A stretch of DNA of 64,000 nt from positions 55,321,213 through 55,385,212 of the forward strand of contig OY759215.1 of assembly GCA_963662175.1 (NCBI GenBank), in the 5' to 3' direction. The position numbers and the translations under genes are program-made. The stretch comes from Aradus depressus. Lineage: Eukaryota; Arthropoda; Insecta; Hemiptera; Aradidae. Below, one piece after another: positions 30,481 to 41,472 of this stretch (within the stretch, counting starts at the first letter, position 1; each line of letters begins with the position of its first letter). The notes below the pieces were generated by a model, which had not been told where the DNA came from, did not search any database, and saw only the letters and a list, made by a program, of their open reading frames with translations.

Positions 30481-31301
30481 CTCAATTAAGGGAGATTATA
30501 GGGAAATCCACGTTAGGGATAAGACATTTGGAAATAATTTTGGAGTTCATTGACTGGACACATCCGTGTTTTGGGTTTGTCAAGGATATTGTTGAGATAG
30601 GATGCAGTTTACAATAACAAAAGTGTGAAAACAGATACAGGAACAGATTGAATGGAAACATAAACTGAGTGGAGGGAGTGAAGACTAGCGCTTTCTTGAG
30701 AAAGGCAGGTCCAGAATTTGATCACTTCCTTCCATGAGCTATATACAGGTAACATACATTGTCTTTATTGCTTCTCTATATTTTTTTTTGAAATGTTGGT
30801 AGCCAGATATTTTAAATCTACAAGACAAAAAGAAAATACAATAATGATGTTAGCCCCTAGAAGGGCCTCTGTGTAACTTTAGTTGAATAAATACATTACA
30901 CAGCCCATAGCTCATGGAACGGAGTTTAGTCAATAGGTTAACTTTATTATAGATATTGTTTTTTTCTCTTTTCTTTCTGTCAATAATTTATTTAGAGTCT
31001 TAGTTGTTCGTTAGCAACATTATGCAGACTGCATAGGAATACAAGATAATAGTTTATTAAATAATTGATTGTGTTCAATTTTTTTTTATTGTTATTAGTA
31101 AATATTGGAAGAAGAGTCCATTGTTCTCTCCTATATATTTTGTTTTTGTTTTGATTTGTTTTGTGATTCGTTAAGTGAATTTTTCGAAGTGTTTATAAAA
31201 ACATTTCTGTTGTATTCAATAATTTTTTTTATTTGGTCTCATAGAGGAGTATAATTAGATGTACCTATAACTATTTTATAGCGAGAATCTCAAAAAAAAA
31301 A

Positions 31302-31530
31302 GGGAATGTGTTTCCAATCTATTTTGATTTTTTTTATAAACTTATTTATTTATTTTAATTGTATACATACATATTGGTTGTTACGTCGTTTGAAAAAAAA
31401 AAAAAAGGAATGTGTTTCCAATCTATTTTGATTTTTTTATGTTATTGCAAATAGACTTGTTTAGTAATATTCATTTATTTTAAGTTGTATACATATATAT
31501 TGGTATTTACGTCATTCGAAAAAAAAAAAA
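31302..31530 (+). repeat. Two-copy repeat before 3' LTR
   Basis: GGAATGTGTTTCCAATCTAT occurs at about 31303 and 31407. Each copy ends TTACGTCRTTYGAAAAA. Confidence 0.8.
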
Positions 31531-31948
31531 AAAGAATATACATATAAACATTGTTTTAGCATATTACTAAATCTTTTACAGTATACACATTATTAAGTTG
31601 GTTTGTTATGTTAACTCATTTATTTTTGATTTTGTTGATAAGTTTTAAGTATAATTTTGTTTTGTTAATGAAAATTGAAGTTTACATTTTCTTTTTCTTA
31701 GAAAGTAGTCGATATATGTTGTACTTTATATTTATATATTTATCTGTACTAAACATGAATTTAACACTTGGAATCAGGACTTTAGGAGTTTACTTTAGTC
31801 AGAGAAAGAGAGAGGAGAAACTACGAGAACTCTACAGACGAACTTCTAGAAATAACAACAACATCCCATCAACTTTGTATGCAGCGCTTTGCAGATTGGC
31901 AGCTCCTCCCGGTTGTGTCTCGTCACGAGGGCGTGACTTCTGGATTGC

Positions 31949-31957
31949 AGGGGGAAG
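31949..31957 (+). promoter_or_regulatory. Polypurine tract
   Basis: AGGGGGAAG, two bases before the 3' LTR, where plus-strand DNA synthesis is primed. Confidence 0.65.
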
Positions 31958-31959
31958 TA

Positions 31960-32549
31960 TGTGAGAAGGCGGTGAAGGGGACTTTGTCAGAAAACTCGAA
32001 AGAGTTCAGGAAAAACAAATCTTTGTTCCCCGTTTATTGAGATTGGCTCGGCCAAGGAACCGCGATTGTGACATCGAGAGTATTGACCCGTAAACAGGAT
32101 ATTTGACATTGACCAAGGTAAACATTTCCGCTCCTCAAAGGTTAAATACCGATGAGGAGATGCGTTGTGGTCAGATTCTGGAACCTGGTCAGACGTGTGG
32201 ACTGCTCTCTCTCTACTTCTGGACGTAAGTCGAATTCCTATTGTTTATGTTTCCAAGTGTTAAACTGTTCTTGTCATATCTTATTATCTGTCATGAGTTC
32301 TGACATTTAAAATACATTCTCTAAGAAGTTATTCAACAGCCCAATTGGTGTTATTATTGAAACCCCCTAGAATTAACAAGTACCATTAAGTTAAGATCCC
32401 GGTTTGGTGAGTGAAGCACCATACCTTAAATTAAAGTAAAGACAGTCATTCTTATTATTCACCTAACATTCTCTTAAATTATATTATTTACAAATACAGT
32501 CTTTTTTAATCTTCACAAGTGGTGAAGGCCCCCTTTTTTATTCTTCACA
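31960..32549 (+). repeat. 3' LTR
   Basis: Same 590 bp as 23792-24381; no substitutions found by eye. Followed by the ATAT duplication at 32550-32553. Confidence 0.95.
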
Positions 32550-32553
32550 ATAT

Positions 32554-33009
32554 GGATCTCTAATGTATTCCCGGGGACACGCTATGGTCCCGTCCTCGTC
32601 CTCTCTTATTGAAATATGGCACAATATTTCTGGACCAGTGGCGACGGACCATAAATCTGGCCAACTCTCGTAATGCACTTCTCTCTCTCACTTCCTGACC
32701 TGAATTTGAAAATATAACTTTCCCACTGTATCGATATTCCCATAGGGCTCTGCCTTTTGTTCAAATGGTTGATATTCAACTTAAAAAAAATCACTCTTGT
32801 CTTAAGCAGTAACTAACTCTGATCTCTCATATTTCTAATTATAATCGTACTTTCTAAATAAAATCTATGATTATAATACTTGACATGAGTGGCGGATCTA
32901 AAATTTTCGGGCTTTCTCTGAGGCATTTCCTTTGAAGTTCCCCTCCAGAAGTTCCGGACGAGGTTAGTGTGAGAGGGCAAGAAAGTAAATAAATATTAAA
33001 AAATATGTA
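32554..33009. other. Unassigned
   Basis: Right flank of the gypsy insertion; no exon or repeat assigned. Together with 23473-23787 it is the pre-insertion locus. Confidence 0.35.
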
Positions 33010-33430
33010 TTGAATCTTAGTTGAGTTTTCAATGGATTTTTACGTTCCAAGGTCCACTGAAAGCGTTTTGACCATTTTCACAATGATGTCTGTTTGTGCA
33101 AATGTATGAGTGTAAGTCATTGGGAAGTTGTGAGCGCCCTAACGCAGAAACTATTGTAGCCTAAAACTTTCTAAGATTTCGGCTGAAAACTGAGTCTACT
33201 CTACTTGAAATGAGAGGCATACTATAACTGAAAAACACATTATATATGAAATACAATTTTTCGCAGATATCCAGTTTTTGAGATACGAGATGCCAAAAAC
33301 CGTCGTGAAATTAAGATTTGAAACATACATTTTTAAGCGTTTCCTTCTTTTACTCAAAAATGGTTAATCCTATCGAAATATTGATCCCGTCCAAAAATGT
33401 TCCTTATTAAATTTCCAATGCCTGATGCTG
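33010..33430 (+). repeat. Family C repeat (inside gene duplication unit)
   Basis: GCGTTTTGACCATTTTCACA, TTTTTGAGATACGAGATGCC and AATGTTCCTTATTAAATTTCC align with the 21.2-kb copy. It has an extra segment (GTGAGCGCCCTAACGCAGAA) that the other lacks. Confidence 0.6.
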
Positions 33431-33790
33431 TTTGGCAAAGCACGGTCTCCTTAATCTGTGTCTGAATACAATTGGCAACACTGGTGGTCGACCGTACAAT
33501 ATGCAGTATATGTTTCATACAGTGGATTAAGCAGGCTGTCTCAATGGCGGATACTGGGTCTCGCCATGCTGATTTTTACCAAGAAATTCTCTCAGCTGAT
33601 TAAGAAGGCGATGCGTGCGCTACTTGTTGTTGTATTAAGAAATCTTACAACTGAACAAATAAATACAACAAAATATTTATTGATAGAAAATATATAATGT
33701 AATATCCAAATGTGTCACAGTTTAAAAAAAAAAACACTACTTTACTGCGTTAAATTTTTCAATTCAAAACTTTTACTTTATACTTTATTA

Positions 33791-34225
33791 TCATTTTATA
33801 ATTTTGTAATAACTATTTACACAAATAGAAAAGAAAGTTTCGACAAACAAAGAGGTTAAGGAAGTAAAAAAAAGTGGACTCATCATCATTAAATAAACCA
33901 ACATAAATACAACTAATATGTCCAAACATAACAAAAACATAATAAGTGCAGCCAAAACAAAATGCTTATTGGTCCTATAGACGCCGATCAACAAGCAAAT
34001 TCCTCTTATCAAATAATAAAATGCAGAAAATGCATACAAGTATATGGGCCAATCAGGGCCTTCACCAATGAATTTCAGTTTACCGGTCATATACAAGAAT
34101 ATAAATAGAGCTGCAGGTAAGGTTGATATGACGAGGAACCATCCAAGAATGAGGTTGCCAGTTCGGAGACTGCAACAGCCACAACATGAGTCCATTGTGA
34201 GAAGAGGAACGCCACAAATATGCAT
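33791..34225 (-). CDS. LAPTM-like four-pass membrane protein, copy 2
   Basis: An intronless 144-residue frame, ATG at 34223-34225. MHICGVPLLTMDSCCGCC, then the same SLRTGNLILGWFL block as copy 1. Four hydrophobic segments lie at matching positions. Changes cluster in the loop after TM1 (acidic EPEGEGSD becomes KFIGEGPD) and in TM3-TM4. The frame is kept with many conservative replacements and no stop or indel beyond two residues at the C-terminus, which suggests both copies have been under selection. Whether either is a retrocopy cannot be decided, because both lack introns and the leader is conserved too. Confidence 0.8.
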   Translation of the reverse strand: MHICGVPLLTMDSCCGCCSLRTGNLILGWFLVISTLPAALFIFLYMTGKLKFIGEGPDWPIYLYAFSAFYYLIRGICLLIGVYRTNKHFVLAALIMFLLCLDILVVFMLVYLMMMSPLFFTSLTSLFVETFFSICVNSYYKIIK

Positions 34226-34480
34226 CTTGTATCACAGTCAGTCAGAGGAACAGATAACCTTCCGAATGTCAAAGGGCTACTGCAGGTTAACTCTCCCAGT
34301 CTAACAGGTATAACGTAAGAATAACGTAAACATTACAAAAAAATTATGTGAAACATAATATTTATAAAAAGCGTTTTGTTACTATTTTTATGTTTCATCG
34401 CTATTTTATTTTATAATTAATTTTTTTTACAACATATACATTAGAAGGGATTTTAATATCATATGTTAACCAACAACATA
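34226..34480 (-). promoter_or_regulatory. Conserved leader/promoter block of copy 2
   Basis: Aligns with 22485-22740: CATCTTGTATCACAG, CCTTCCGAATG, TTAACTCTCCCAGTC, then TAATATCATATGTTAAC. Conservation outside the coding region implies that the duplication included the leader and probable promoter. Confidence 0.55.
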
Positions 34481-34687
34481 TGCTATACTGGAAGAAGGCG
34501 CGCCTAAAAACGGCTCCTCACCAAAATTACTTGAGAAAAATATGGCGGTTGGAAATTTTTGGTCATTCTTCTTTGGCGCGAGTATGATCCATCTGTTTTA
34601 AAAACGTTTGTGTGACTGATTTTGTATTGAAAAAATCATATTTTATTGGCCTGTGTTTCTTTAACGACGTTATATTTAGTAATTTAC

Positions 34688-34812
34688 AACATTCATGGTC
34701 CCGGGAGGGAGTTCTATCTAAGAAATAAAACTCTCCCCCAGACGGGATTCGAACCTGCAAACCATGGGAGATAATGCGACCAAAGCCCTACGCTCTAGCC
34801 CGCACGGCCACC
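34688..34812 (-). mobile_element. SINE2 copy
   Basis: Minus strand GGTGGCCGTGCGGGCTAGAG, B box GGTTCGAATCCCG, TTTTATTTCTTAGATAGAAC and TCCCGGGACCATGAATG. No long A tail remains. Confidence 0.82.
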
Positions 34813-34836
34813 AATTAATATAGTTACTTATTGTAA

Positions 34837-35047
34837 ATCATGCCCTGGCTTCAACTACGCCTACTATGAGAGCGCTCTTTCGTCGCTCTGGTGGACATGA
34901 GCACGACTCTACCGTGGGAGTCCTAAATATTGCCTATTGTCCTTAAATATCGGGGTAGAGGGGTCAACAAGTACCTGTCATCGTACAGGCTCGGGGCCAT
35001 CGCTTAACATCCCATCCGAAGGACGGCGTGCTCAAGTTTTTTTTTCC
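34837..35047 (-). mobile_element. SINE1 3' part
   Basis: CATGCCCTGGCTTCAACTAC to GAAGGACGGCGTGCTCAAG; the tRNA head is missing. It adjoins family D. Confidence 0.78.
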
Positions 35048-35049
35048 TG

Positions 35050-35345
35050 TTAACCCGAAAATGTTATACGTTTGTCCAGAACGCCTTAAAGAAGACATCT
35101 ATTGATCCAGTAAAATCGGCCCAAGAGGAGGAGAGGACCAGAGAAGGAGGCTTGCACCAAAAGATGGCCCACGTATAGACACGAAATTTAGTATGAGTCC
35201 GAAGAGCCTGAGGAAGACATATATGATTTTCAATCTAATAGGTTCATTGGTTTTGGGAGAACGAAACTAAGTTATCTAGTAGTTTACAAGCTAATATCAA
35301 AAAAACAATTCAGGATCGGGCGGTGGAATGTCCCAAAATTTACGA
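35050..35345 (+). repeat. Family D repeat, diverged
   Basis: GACATCTATTGATCCAG, AAATCGGCCC, GACACGAAATTTAGTATGAG and TTGGTTTTGGGAGAACGAAA mark a plus-oriented copy. Confidence 0.5.
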
Positions 35346-35349
35346 AATT

Positions 35350-36135
35350 CTCGGTACCTTAAGTACTACCCACTCCTACTGAGAGAATATCAGGGAAGCT
35401 GTGAATATAATTTGTCCTGAACAAATTTGTAGACTTGTACACAGATGGTACATCAAGGAAATGGTAGAACATCAGACTGAAAAAAAACAAACGAAAACCC
35501 CAAGAGATAACATTGCTTGCACACATCGGAAAATCCACTTGGAAAAGTTGGTTTGTAGGGGAGGGGAAAAAAAAAACAGGGAGTGGATAAGTGCACTCGA
35601 GGGGATGTGTCCACAGTACAGCGAGCGAGGGACGCACAAAAACTGAACAGGGCCCTAATGGGAGTGTGGAAGAGGAGCAACGAGATCCGGACTGCCCAGG
35701 GTGACAAATGGACAACATGTTAGCTGCACATGTTGACACAAAAAATATAACCGTCTACCTCTACATAACACGGCCACACTTCAGTCTCAGACATACTACA
35801 TCCGCTAAGTGATGGCAACATGCCCCATCACCATATTTTTAAACTACAATATGAATGGACTACTGTATGTCAGCGATGGAACAGCGCGGGATGAGTCGAT
35901 TGGGGGAACGAGAGATGGGGGTAAAGAAGTTGGATTTCGAAGGGAACTTCTATGACTTGTCCTGAAACCTTCTGACGTCTGAATACATTTTTGAGATCAC
36001 TTCAAATTCTCACCTCTGTTAACGCCACTAGATTATTACTTTCTTTTTAAATTGAATATATAGTCTATTTATTATACAGATTATGTACACATTTATTTAC
36101 TTTATTTTATTTTCTTCATGTTTTCACTCTTATTG
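35350..36135. other. Unassigned
   Basis: A frame open over 81 codons at 35401-35646 has no recognisable domain or splice context. 35760-36135 shows nothing. Confidence 0.35.
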
Positions 36136-36139
36136 CTAA

Positions 36140-36535
36140 CTTACTTTCCATGGCGTACGGCCTTTACAGAACCTGAGCCTCCTCAACGATCTTCCGCCAT
36201 TCTTCTCTATCCTCAGACTGCCTTCTCCATCTTCTCAAACACATCTTCCTGCGTTTCGTCCTCCAGCCAACTAATCCTCCCTCTTCATCTCTGTCATCCC
36301 GGATGCCCCTCCAGTATACTCTGTCTTCATCCTCTGATGATGTCCTTGCCGCCATCGCAGCCGTCCTTGTTTCACGAAGTCCCTCAGCTCTCTGTTGGAC
36401 ATTATCCTCTATTTACCCCCTCAGGAGTAGGGCCGTATATCTCTCAATACTTCCTCTCCCACGTATTGATCAAGACTTCGTTTCTCCTAGCCAGGACCCA
36501 GGTTTCACTCACGTATGTTAGAACCGGTCTCTATA
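36140..36535 (-). pseudogene. RTE-like LINE, C-terminal fragment
   Basis: Minus frames read TYVSETWVLARRNEVLINTW, then EIYGPTPEGVN, then DRVYWRGIRDD and CLRRWRRQSEDREEWRKIVE. This order (Y-G-x-E-x-W, I-N-x-W-E-R-K, R-R-x-x-x-D-R-E-x-W-R-x-I-V) is the end of RTE/BovB-type reverse transcriptases. At least two frameshifts. Confidence 0.75.
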
Positions 36536-36779
36536 GTTATTTCTCTCTAATTACTTCAATATTATTTCATATTGCCATTATTTCGTTTATTTACTATACA
36601 AATGATGTACTCTATTATGAATACCAATATATAATAAAAATAATAAATTATATTGTATATATTTGTGGAATTCGACAATATAAATGTAGAACAAGTTCTT
36701 TGTTTTCCTTAATTTGACCTTTAATTGAAGCTACAAATGTTTTCACACACAAAAAAATTAATAATAAATAAAAAAAAAG

Positions 36780-37050
36780 TCGTAACTCACCGGCAATGTA
36801 CTTCCCCAGTATGAATTAATCAATTACGTTTTTCCTCTCCCTATAAAACCAATTGACCGTTTGGACTAAAAATCAATAGTTGACGTACAAAGGGCTTCTG
36901 AATCCCCATACTAAATTCTAAATTTTGTGTCGATACATTCATTACATCGATGTAATGAATGTATCGACACAAATTTTGAGTTTGTTGAGTGGAGTCATTA
37001 AGGTATAAAAAGGTAATTAAACAAATTGAGGAGAATTTAATACCTCCCTC
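36780..37050. repeat. Two family D pieces joined head-to-head by a palindrome
   Basis: Minus-oriented family D runs up to 36948 and plus-oriented from 36949. The junction is a perfect 50-bp palindrome (36924-36973) centred on ATCGAT. Confidence 0.75.
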
Positions 37051-37481
37051 AAACTGCATCCGCCTCCACTGTTTGAAAGCCTTTCCAAATTCTTAGTGAG
37101 GAAATCCTATTGAACAAATTATGTTTGATTGTTTTTGTTCTTGTTCACTCTGATGGACAAGAGCTCCATCTCAACTGTGGAAGTCCAAAGTTTCGCATAC
37201 TCAGGTTTAATTCTTGATAATTTCGCCTAGAAGGGCTATAAATTGGAGTACAAATACCTGTTCAATCACCCTACAAAGTGTAAATAATTGAGGAGGAAAG
37301 CCACACTCTCTAATTAATTTTGGAGTTGGACTTTGATTTGGGTTTGTTTAATTATTGGGCTCTTTGAGGGCTGCCGAACACCTTCAATCCATTTGAACTC
37401 TTGTATTTTTAATATCTATCTGGAGAAGGGAGTCGCTTTTAAATGTCCATTTAATGAGGCTGATAACGTTTGGAAATATTT
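37051..37481. other. Unassigned
   Basis: Low-complexity A/T sequence with one long weak frame; nothing identified. Confidence 0.35.
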
Positions 37482-37495
37482 AAATAGTAGTTACT

Positions 37496-38110
37496 TCCAC
37501 AAAGGGACGGTGGTCCCATCGGCTCATCCCTCGAGTCGAGCCTTGGCTCACCAGGAAGCATGGGGAGGTGAATTACCACCTCACCCAGGTACTCACGGGA
37601 CACGGTGGGTTCCGGGGGTACCTCCACAAAATCGGGGCAGCAACAACACCAGACTGCCCCGCGTGCCTTGGTGAGACGGAGTCGGCGGAGCATGTCCTCC
37701 TCAAATGCCCCAGATTTGAGGAGGGAAGGAAAAATCTGGAGTGCAGCATGGGCGCCCCGCTGACTGCTACCAGTTACGTGGACGCTATGCTGCGCTCCCA
37801 GGAGTCGTGGGATGAAGACTGCGATTTTGCAGCGCTCATCATGGGCGGGTTGGCCCTTCAGGAGAGGGCTGACAAGGAACAGTAGCGGTAATAAAACAGA
37901 AGAAGGGGCGTTACCAGCCACCCTTCCTCCCTTCCGCGAAGTAATGACAGACCGTCAGTTCCGCGGAAGGGAATCAGGATCGGCAAGGAGGGGGTTTTAG
38001 TGGGTATGGTGATGGTGAACCGTCTCGAGTCCCACACTATCCAGGGATACCTTCACTGGATGTGCGTCACAGCATTTCCCCCTCCAATGCAAAAAAAAAA
38101 AAAAAAAAAA
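37496..38110 (+). mobile_element. 5'-truncated R1-like LINE with exact ends
   Basis: The target duplication AAATAGTAGTTACT is at 37482-37495 and 38111-38124. The coding part (37568-37885) begins within RNase H-like sequence (NYHLTQVLTGHGGFRGYL) and contains CPACLGETESAEHVLLKCP, the C-x2-C-x8-H-x4-C motif at the C-terminus of R1-clade ORF2. It ends GLALQERADKEQ and stops. A 3' UTR of about 200 bp and a 20-nt A tail (38091-38110) follow. Extreme GC-richness compared with the flanks and an intact frame point to a recent insertion. Confidence 0.9.
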
Positions 38111-38124
38111 AAATAGTAGTTACT

Positions 38125-38640
38125 GTTATTGATCGATTGATTCTAGGGGTGGGTTTTGTACCCATGTTATCGAAAGCCTAAAAGCCTCTTGCTATTATTT
38201 AACCACCTATTTAAAGAAGCGCAGGATCCTTTCGAAGCTCTGTTTCTCAACTCATCTAAGTTGAGGAACGCCTCATCGTGTGTGAATAATAACTTTCACA
38301 TTCGTCCAGGATGTTTAGCGTGGTTTCCTCCATCACTTCACATCTTCTGCAGAAAGGATCCAGAACAAGACCCATTATAAAGAAATGTTTTCTTCCCGAG
38401 TGGTTTCATACCCGTTCATTTTTCTCAATACCTTCCAAGGTTGGTCAAGAAGAGAAGTTCTTCTTCTGTTGTCCGGTCCTCTAACCAACTCTTTTGATTG
38501 TCGACAACCCGGTTGTTCGCGCCAAGATGAGTTTCCTTTCCGCAATGCCCATTCCTCCAGGAATGTCATTAATAATCACGTAACTTCATCTCGTAGAAAT
38601 AGTTCAAATCAATTTTTTCTTTCCGATACATTTAGTATAA
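38125..38640. other. Unassigned
   Basis: Frames on both strands are open at 38380-38690, but no family is recognised. Confidence 0.3.
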
Positions 38641-38905
38641 GGAATATTTCGGGGCCTAAGACCATTTTTTTAAGATACCGCATACATTTATGACCTAAAC
38701 AAAATTCTCTACAAATAAAAGTTGTAATATGAAATGCATTTTTTTGAAGGCTGCCCTATGAGATACGTACATGCCGAAAACAATCCTAAAATGACGTCTA
38801 TAAATACATTTTAGAACTTTGTTTGATTTACTCAAAGTCGGTTAGACCTATCGAAAAATGAGGTTCTCACACATATTATTAAAGTGTCCTATTTACAGTA
38901 GTTTA
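38640..38905 (+). repeat. Family C repeat
   Basis: AAGATACCGCATACATTTATGACC, AAATAAAAGTTGTAATATG, CTATGAGATACGTACATGCC; 3' half only. Confidence 0.55.
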
Positions 38906-39121
38906 GAATCTGTAATACTAAATATTAACACAGCCGCCATAGCTAGTATGCGGTGCTATGTATTGTAGAACCTCAACCAAACATGTTCATGCTTCATGGC
39001 AAACGTTAAAAGAGCTTTTATTTTAACTGAATTTATTTATTTTCTTCTTGCATGTTATTTTTTATTATATTTATTTAGTCTTCAGTAAGCAGTAAAGTAA
39101 TAATTAAATAATATTTATTTG

Positions 39122-39415
39122 AATACTTCCCCAGCTATACAAAGTACTAATCGGTCAGACGTTCAATGTTGAGTTTTCACAAAATTTCCTGTTTAGTTAG
39201 TGTGAGTTTCCCGGACGGGATTAGAACCCGCAACCTTGGTAAGATCATGCAACCAAAGCACTACTCTCTACAGCATGGCCACCCACGGTACCAAAACCGT
39301 GGGTTTGTGAACACGATAACACCTGATAGAATGCATGTATCGATACGAAATTAAATGTGTGTATCCAGAACGGCATAAAGACGACACCTACTGATTTTCA
39401 ACCAAATCAATGGAT
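39122..39415 (+). repeat. Family D repeat split by a SINE2
   Basis: CTTCCCCAGCTATACAAAGT before the SINE2 head and GAACACGATAACACC, ATCGATACGAAATTAA and GATTTTCAACCAAATC after it. Confidence 0.6.
39204..39285 (-). mobile_element. SINE2 head fragment
   Basis: Minus strand GGTGGCCATGCTGTAGAG to the B box GGTTCTAATCCCG and TCCGGGAAAC. Confidence 0.75.
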
Positions 39416-39634
39416 TGGTATCAGTGGGAAAATAAAAATGTTTCGTAATATCCTCGTAAATACTTCTGGGAGAATTATAAAAAATCTAAATTATAATTAA
39501 AAACTGTATTTATTAATATTATTATATGTGTACTAACTTATTTTCTAGTATTTACTTACTAATTTATAATTTATTTAATTTTAATTTTTTACTATTATTG
39601 CTGTCGCTAATAACATGTGTGTCAGACTAAGTGG

Positions 39635-39745
39635 CAATAACTGTTTATGTATCTAATTTATATCTATCTTGATGTAAACAATTTTATGACGTATCTTACT
39701 ACTTTGTTATGGTTTAACGGAAATAAACATTATTATTATCAGCCT
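39635..39745 (+). repeat. LINE 3' tail copy
   Basis: ATGACGTATCTTACTACTTT, GGTTTAACGGAAATAAAC and ATTATTATT, as at 40480-40560. Confidence 0.55.
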
Positions 39746-39899
39746 GAAAATCTAGCGTAATTGGTGATAATAACTTGGCTCAGTATGCAAGTGAGTACTG
39801 CTCTATTTATTTTTTGGGTTAACTTGGGAAATATTCTAACACCGTGACCTGTCTTCAGCAGTAGATATCCTTCAACCATGTGTGGTTGGAAACTTAAGT

Positions 39900-40560
39900 T
39901 CAATGCTGAAAAAACGAAGGTCAAATTTTCCCTCTTCGAAGAATTGACACTACCACATTGACAAAACTAAACGTGAATAACGCTTACATAAACTACATTT
40001 CTAACCACGAAACAATTAAATATCTCGGCATTCATTCGAACAAAAAATTAAAATGGAATCACCCGCACCCTGGTTCGTCCAAATACCGCACTCATCACAT
40101 ACGCCGGCCATTCATCACATACGCCTGCCCTGTTTGGCTCGGACCAAGCCAGATACAACATTCAGAAACTGGTCAGGTTCGAAGAAAATAAGTTCTCCGC
40201 CTTGCGCCTTGGACGGTCAGGAATTCTTAGATACGCAGGGAGCTGGGCGTTCCTAATGTTCGAGACTTCATATTGGAATTAGCGACAAGATTCAGAGCGG
40301 GACTACAGAATATTTCTGGAGCCGCTACAGATGCCACTCTTTGCGGAAATTACTGTAGAAATAAAAATTAAGTAGAAGATCAGCTATAATTTCTACAGGA
40401 CATGTGGTAATTTTATTTCATTTTATTATTTGTTTATTTATTAGTAATTTTATTAATTCAATTTATACATTTATTTTTATTTAACATTTTTGTGACGTAT
40501 CCTAATACTTTGCTATGGTTTAACGGAAATAAATATTATTATAATTATTATTATCAGCTT
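39900..40560 (+). pseudogene. LINE (Jockey/CR1-like) 3' part with (ATT) tail
   Basis: Reads KLNVNNAYINYISNHETIKY, LGIHSNKKLKW, then after a deletion ITYACPVWLGPSQIQ and, in another frame, ELGVPNVRDFILELATRF. The 3' UTR holds TTTCTACAGGACATGTGG and ends GGTTTAACGGAAATAAATAT plus ATT repeats. It links the orphan tails at 4.3, 5.1 and 39.7 kb to a coding LINE. Confidence 0.7.
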
Positions 40561-41014
40561 GAAAATCTATAATAATAACTTGTCTCATTATGCAAGTATG
40601 TCATACCACTGCTCTATATATTTTTAGGGTTAATTTAGAGATTATTCTAGGAATTATAATTAAAGCAAAAATGTAGGGCAATTTTATTCTATTTTGAGTT
40701 GATAAATAAATGATGAGCAGTAGGCTGAAGGTTTTACCGTTGGTTCAACTCGAGATGAGAGTCTTCTAGCCCAACTCGCCCGATACATCATCATCCGTCT
40801 TTTTTTCTTTCTAACTTCGGTGGCTTGTGTCTTTTATTTTTAGGAACCTAAACCGAAAAACTTTTAAAAGAAAAAGGAAGGAGTGTAGGGAACGTTAATG
40901 GCGCAATTTGTGCTTTTAATAAATATTATATTACGAAAAAGTACCTTAGAACTCTTTACAGGCTCAAGACTCTCGTGAAGTATGGGAATGGTTCTGTCTA
41001 TTTTGTAAGAGGGG

Positions 41015-41472
41015 TTGCCAAGGCTTCCAATTTCCAGCGCATCCAATCCTTTCAATCAAAAATCCTTCATAAAATAGCCAATGCTCCTTATTACGTCTCC
41101 AACAAAACTCTTCACACTGACCTTAACGTACCTTTTGTTACCAAAGTCGCAAAATCCAAGTATAAAAAATTATTTTCCCTTCTTAGATTCCCACAATAAT
41201 CCTTTAGTCCCTGCCCTCCATTCTGCTACTTCCCCAACGACGGCTTAAGCGTCAATGGCCTAGAGACCTCCTTAGCAGCAACAGTGTCAGTGATCAGTTA
41301 GAAATGAGAGTTACTCAGTGATTACAAAGTGTCACTATAGGGTGATTTCTCGCCTCTTGACATTTTGACATTGCCATTATCTCTCTATTAGCACATTTTC
41401 TTATTGTATTCATTTTTATACAGTTGTATATATCTATTTATTTATAATTTAGAAAAAAAAAAAAAAAAAAAA
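41015..41472 (+). mobile_element. 5'-truncated Jockey-like LINE with exact ends
   Basis: The target duplication GTAAGAGGGG is at 41005-41014 and 41473-41482. Codes FQRIQSFQSKILHKIANAPY, YVSNKTLHTDLNVPFV and KSKYKKLF, then stops. The 3' UTR (41200-41452) matches 18607-18890. A tail of about 20 A. Confidence 0.85.

Larger units (their letters stand above)
29256..31959 (+). other. Gypsy 3' non-coding tract with tandem repeats
   Basis: 2.7 kb between pol and the 3' LTR. It holds a duplicated block of about 170 bp (29700-30004), four degenerate units of 101-111 bp (30061-30480) and another duplication (31302-31530). A frame of 118 codons (31608-31964) runs into the LTR but shows no Env feature (no clear signal plus furin site plus membrane anchor in order). 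I do not call env. Confidence 0.75.
23792..32549 (+). mobile_element. Complete Ty3/gypsy LTR retrotransposon
   Basis: 8758 bp with two 590-bp LTRs (TGTGAGAAG to CTTCACA), an ATAT target duplication, a primer-binding-type site after the 5' LTR, gag, pol in protease-RT-RNase H-integrase order, and a purine tract before the 3' LTR. Integrase downstream of RNase H places it in Ty3/gypsy (Metaviridae). No chromodomain was seen at the integrase end and no env in the 2.7 kb after pol. Reading both LTRs side by side I saw no difference, so insertion is recent. It lies between the two LAPTM-like paralogues on the opposite strand. Confidence 0.95.

Noticed and set aside
31608..31964. env gene of the gypsy element
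   Set aside because: 118 codons, runs into the LTR, no ordered signal peptide, cleavage site and anchor.
36118..36717. Plus-strand 199-codon gene
   Set aside because: It is the reverse of an RTE-like LINE fragment plus AT-rich flank.
37451..37921. Minus-strand 156-codon gene
   Set aside because: Antisense of the R1-like LINE, whose plus frame has the zinc motif, poly(A) and target duplications.
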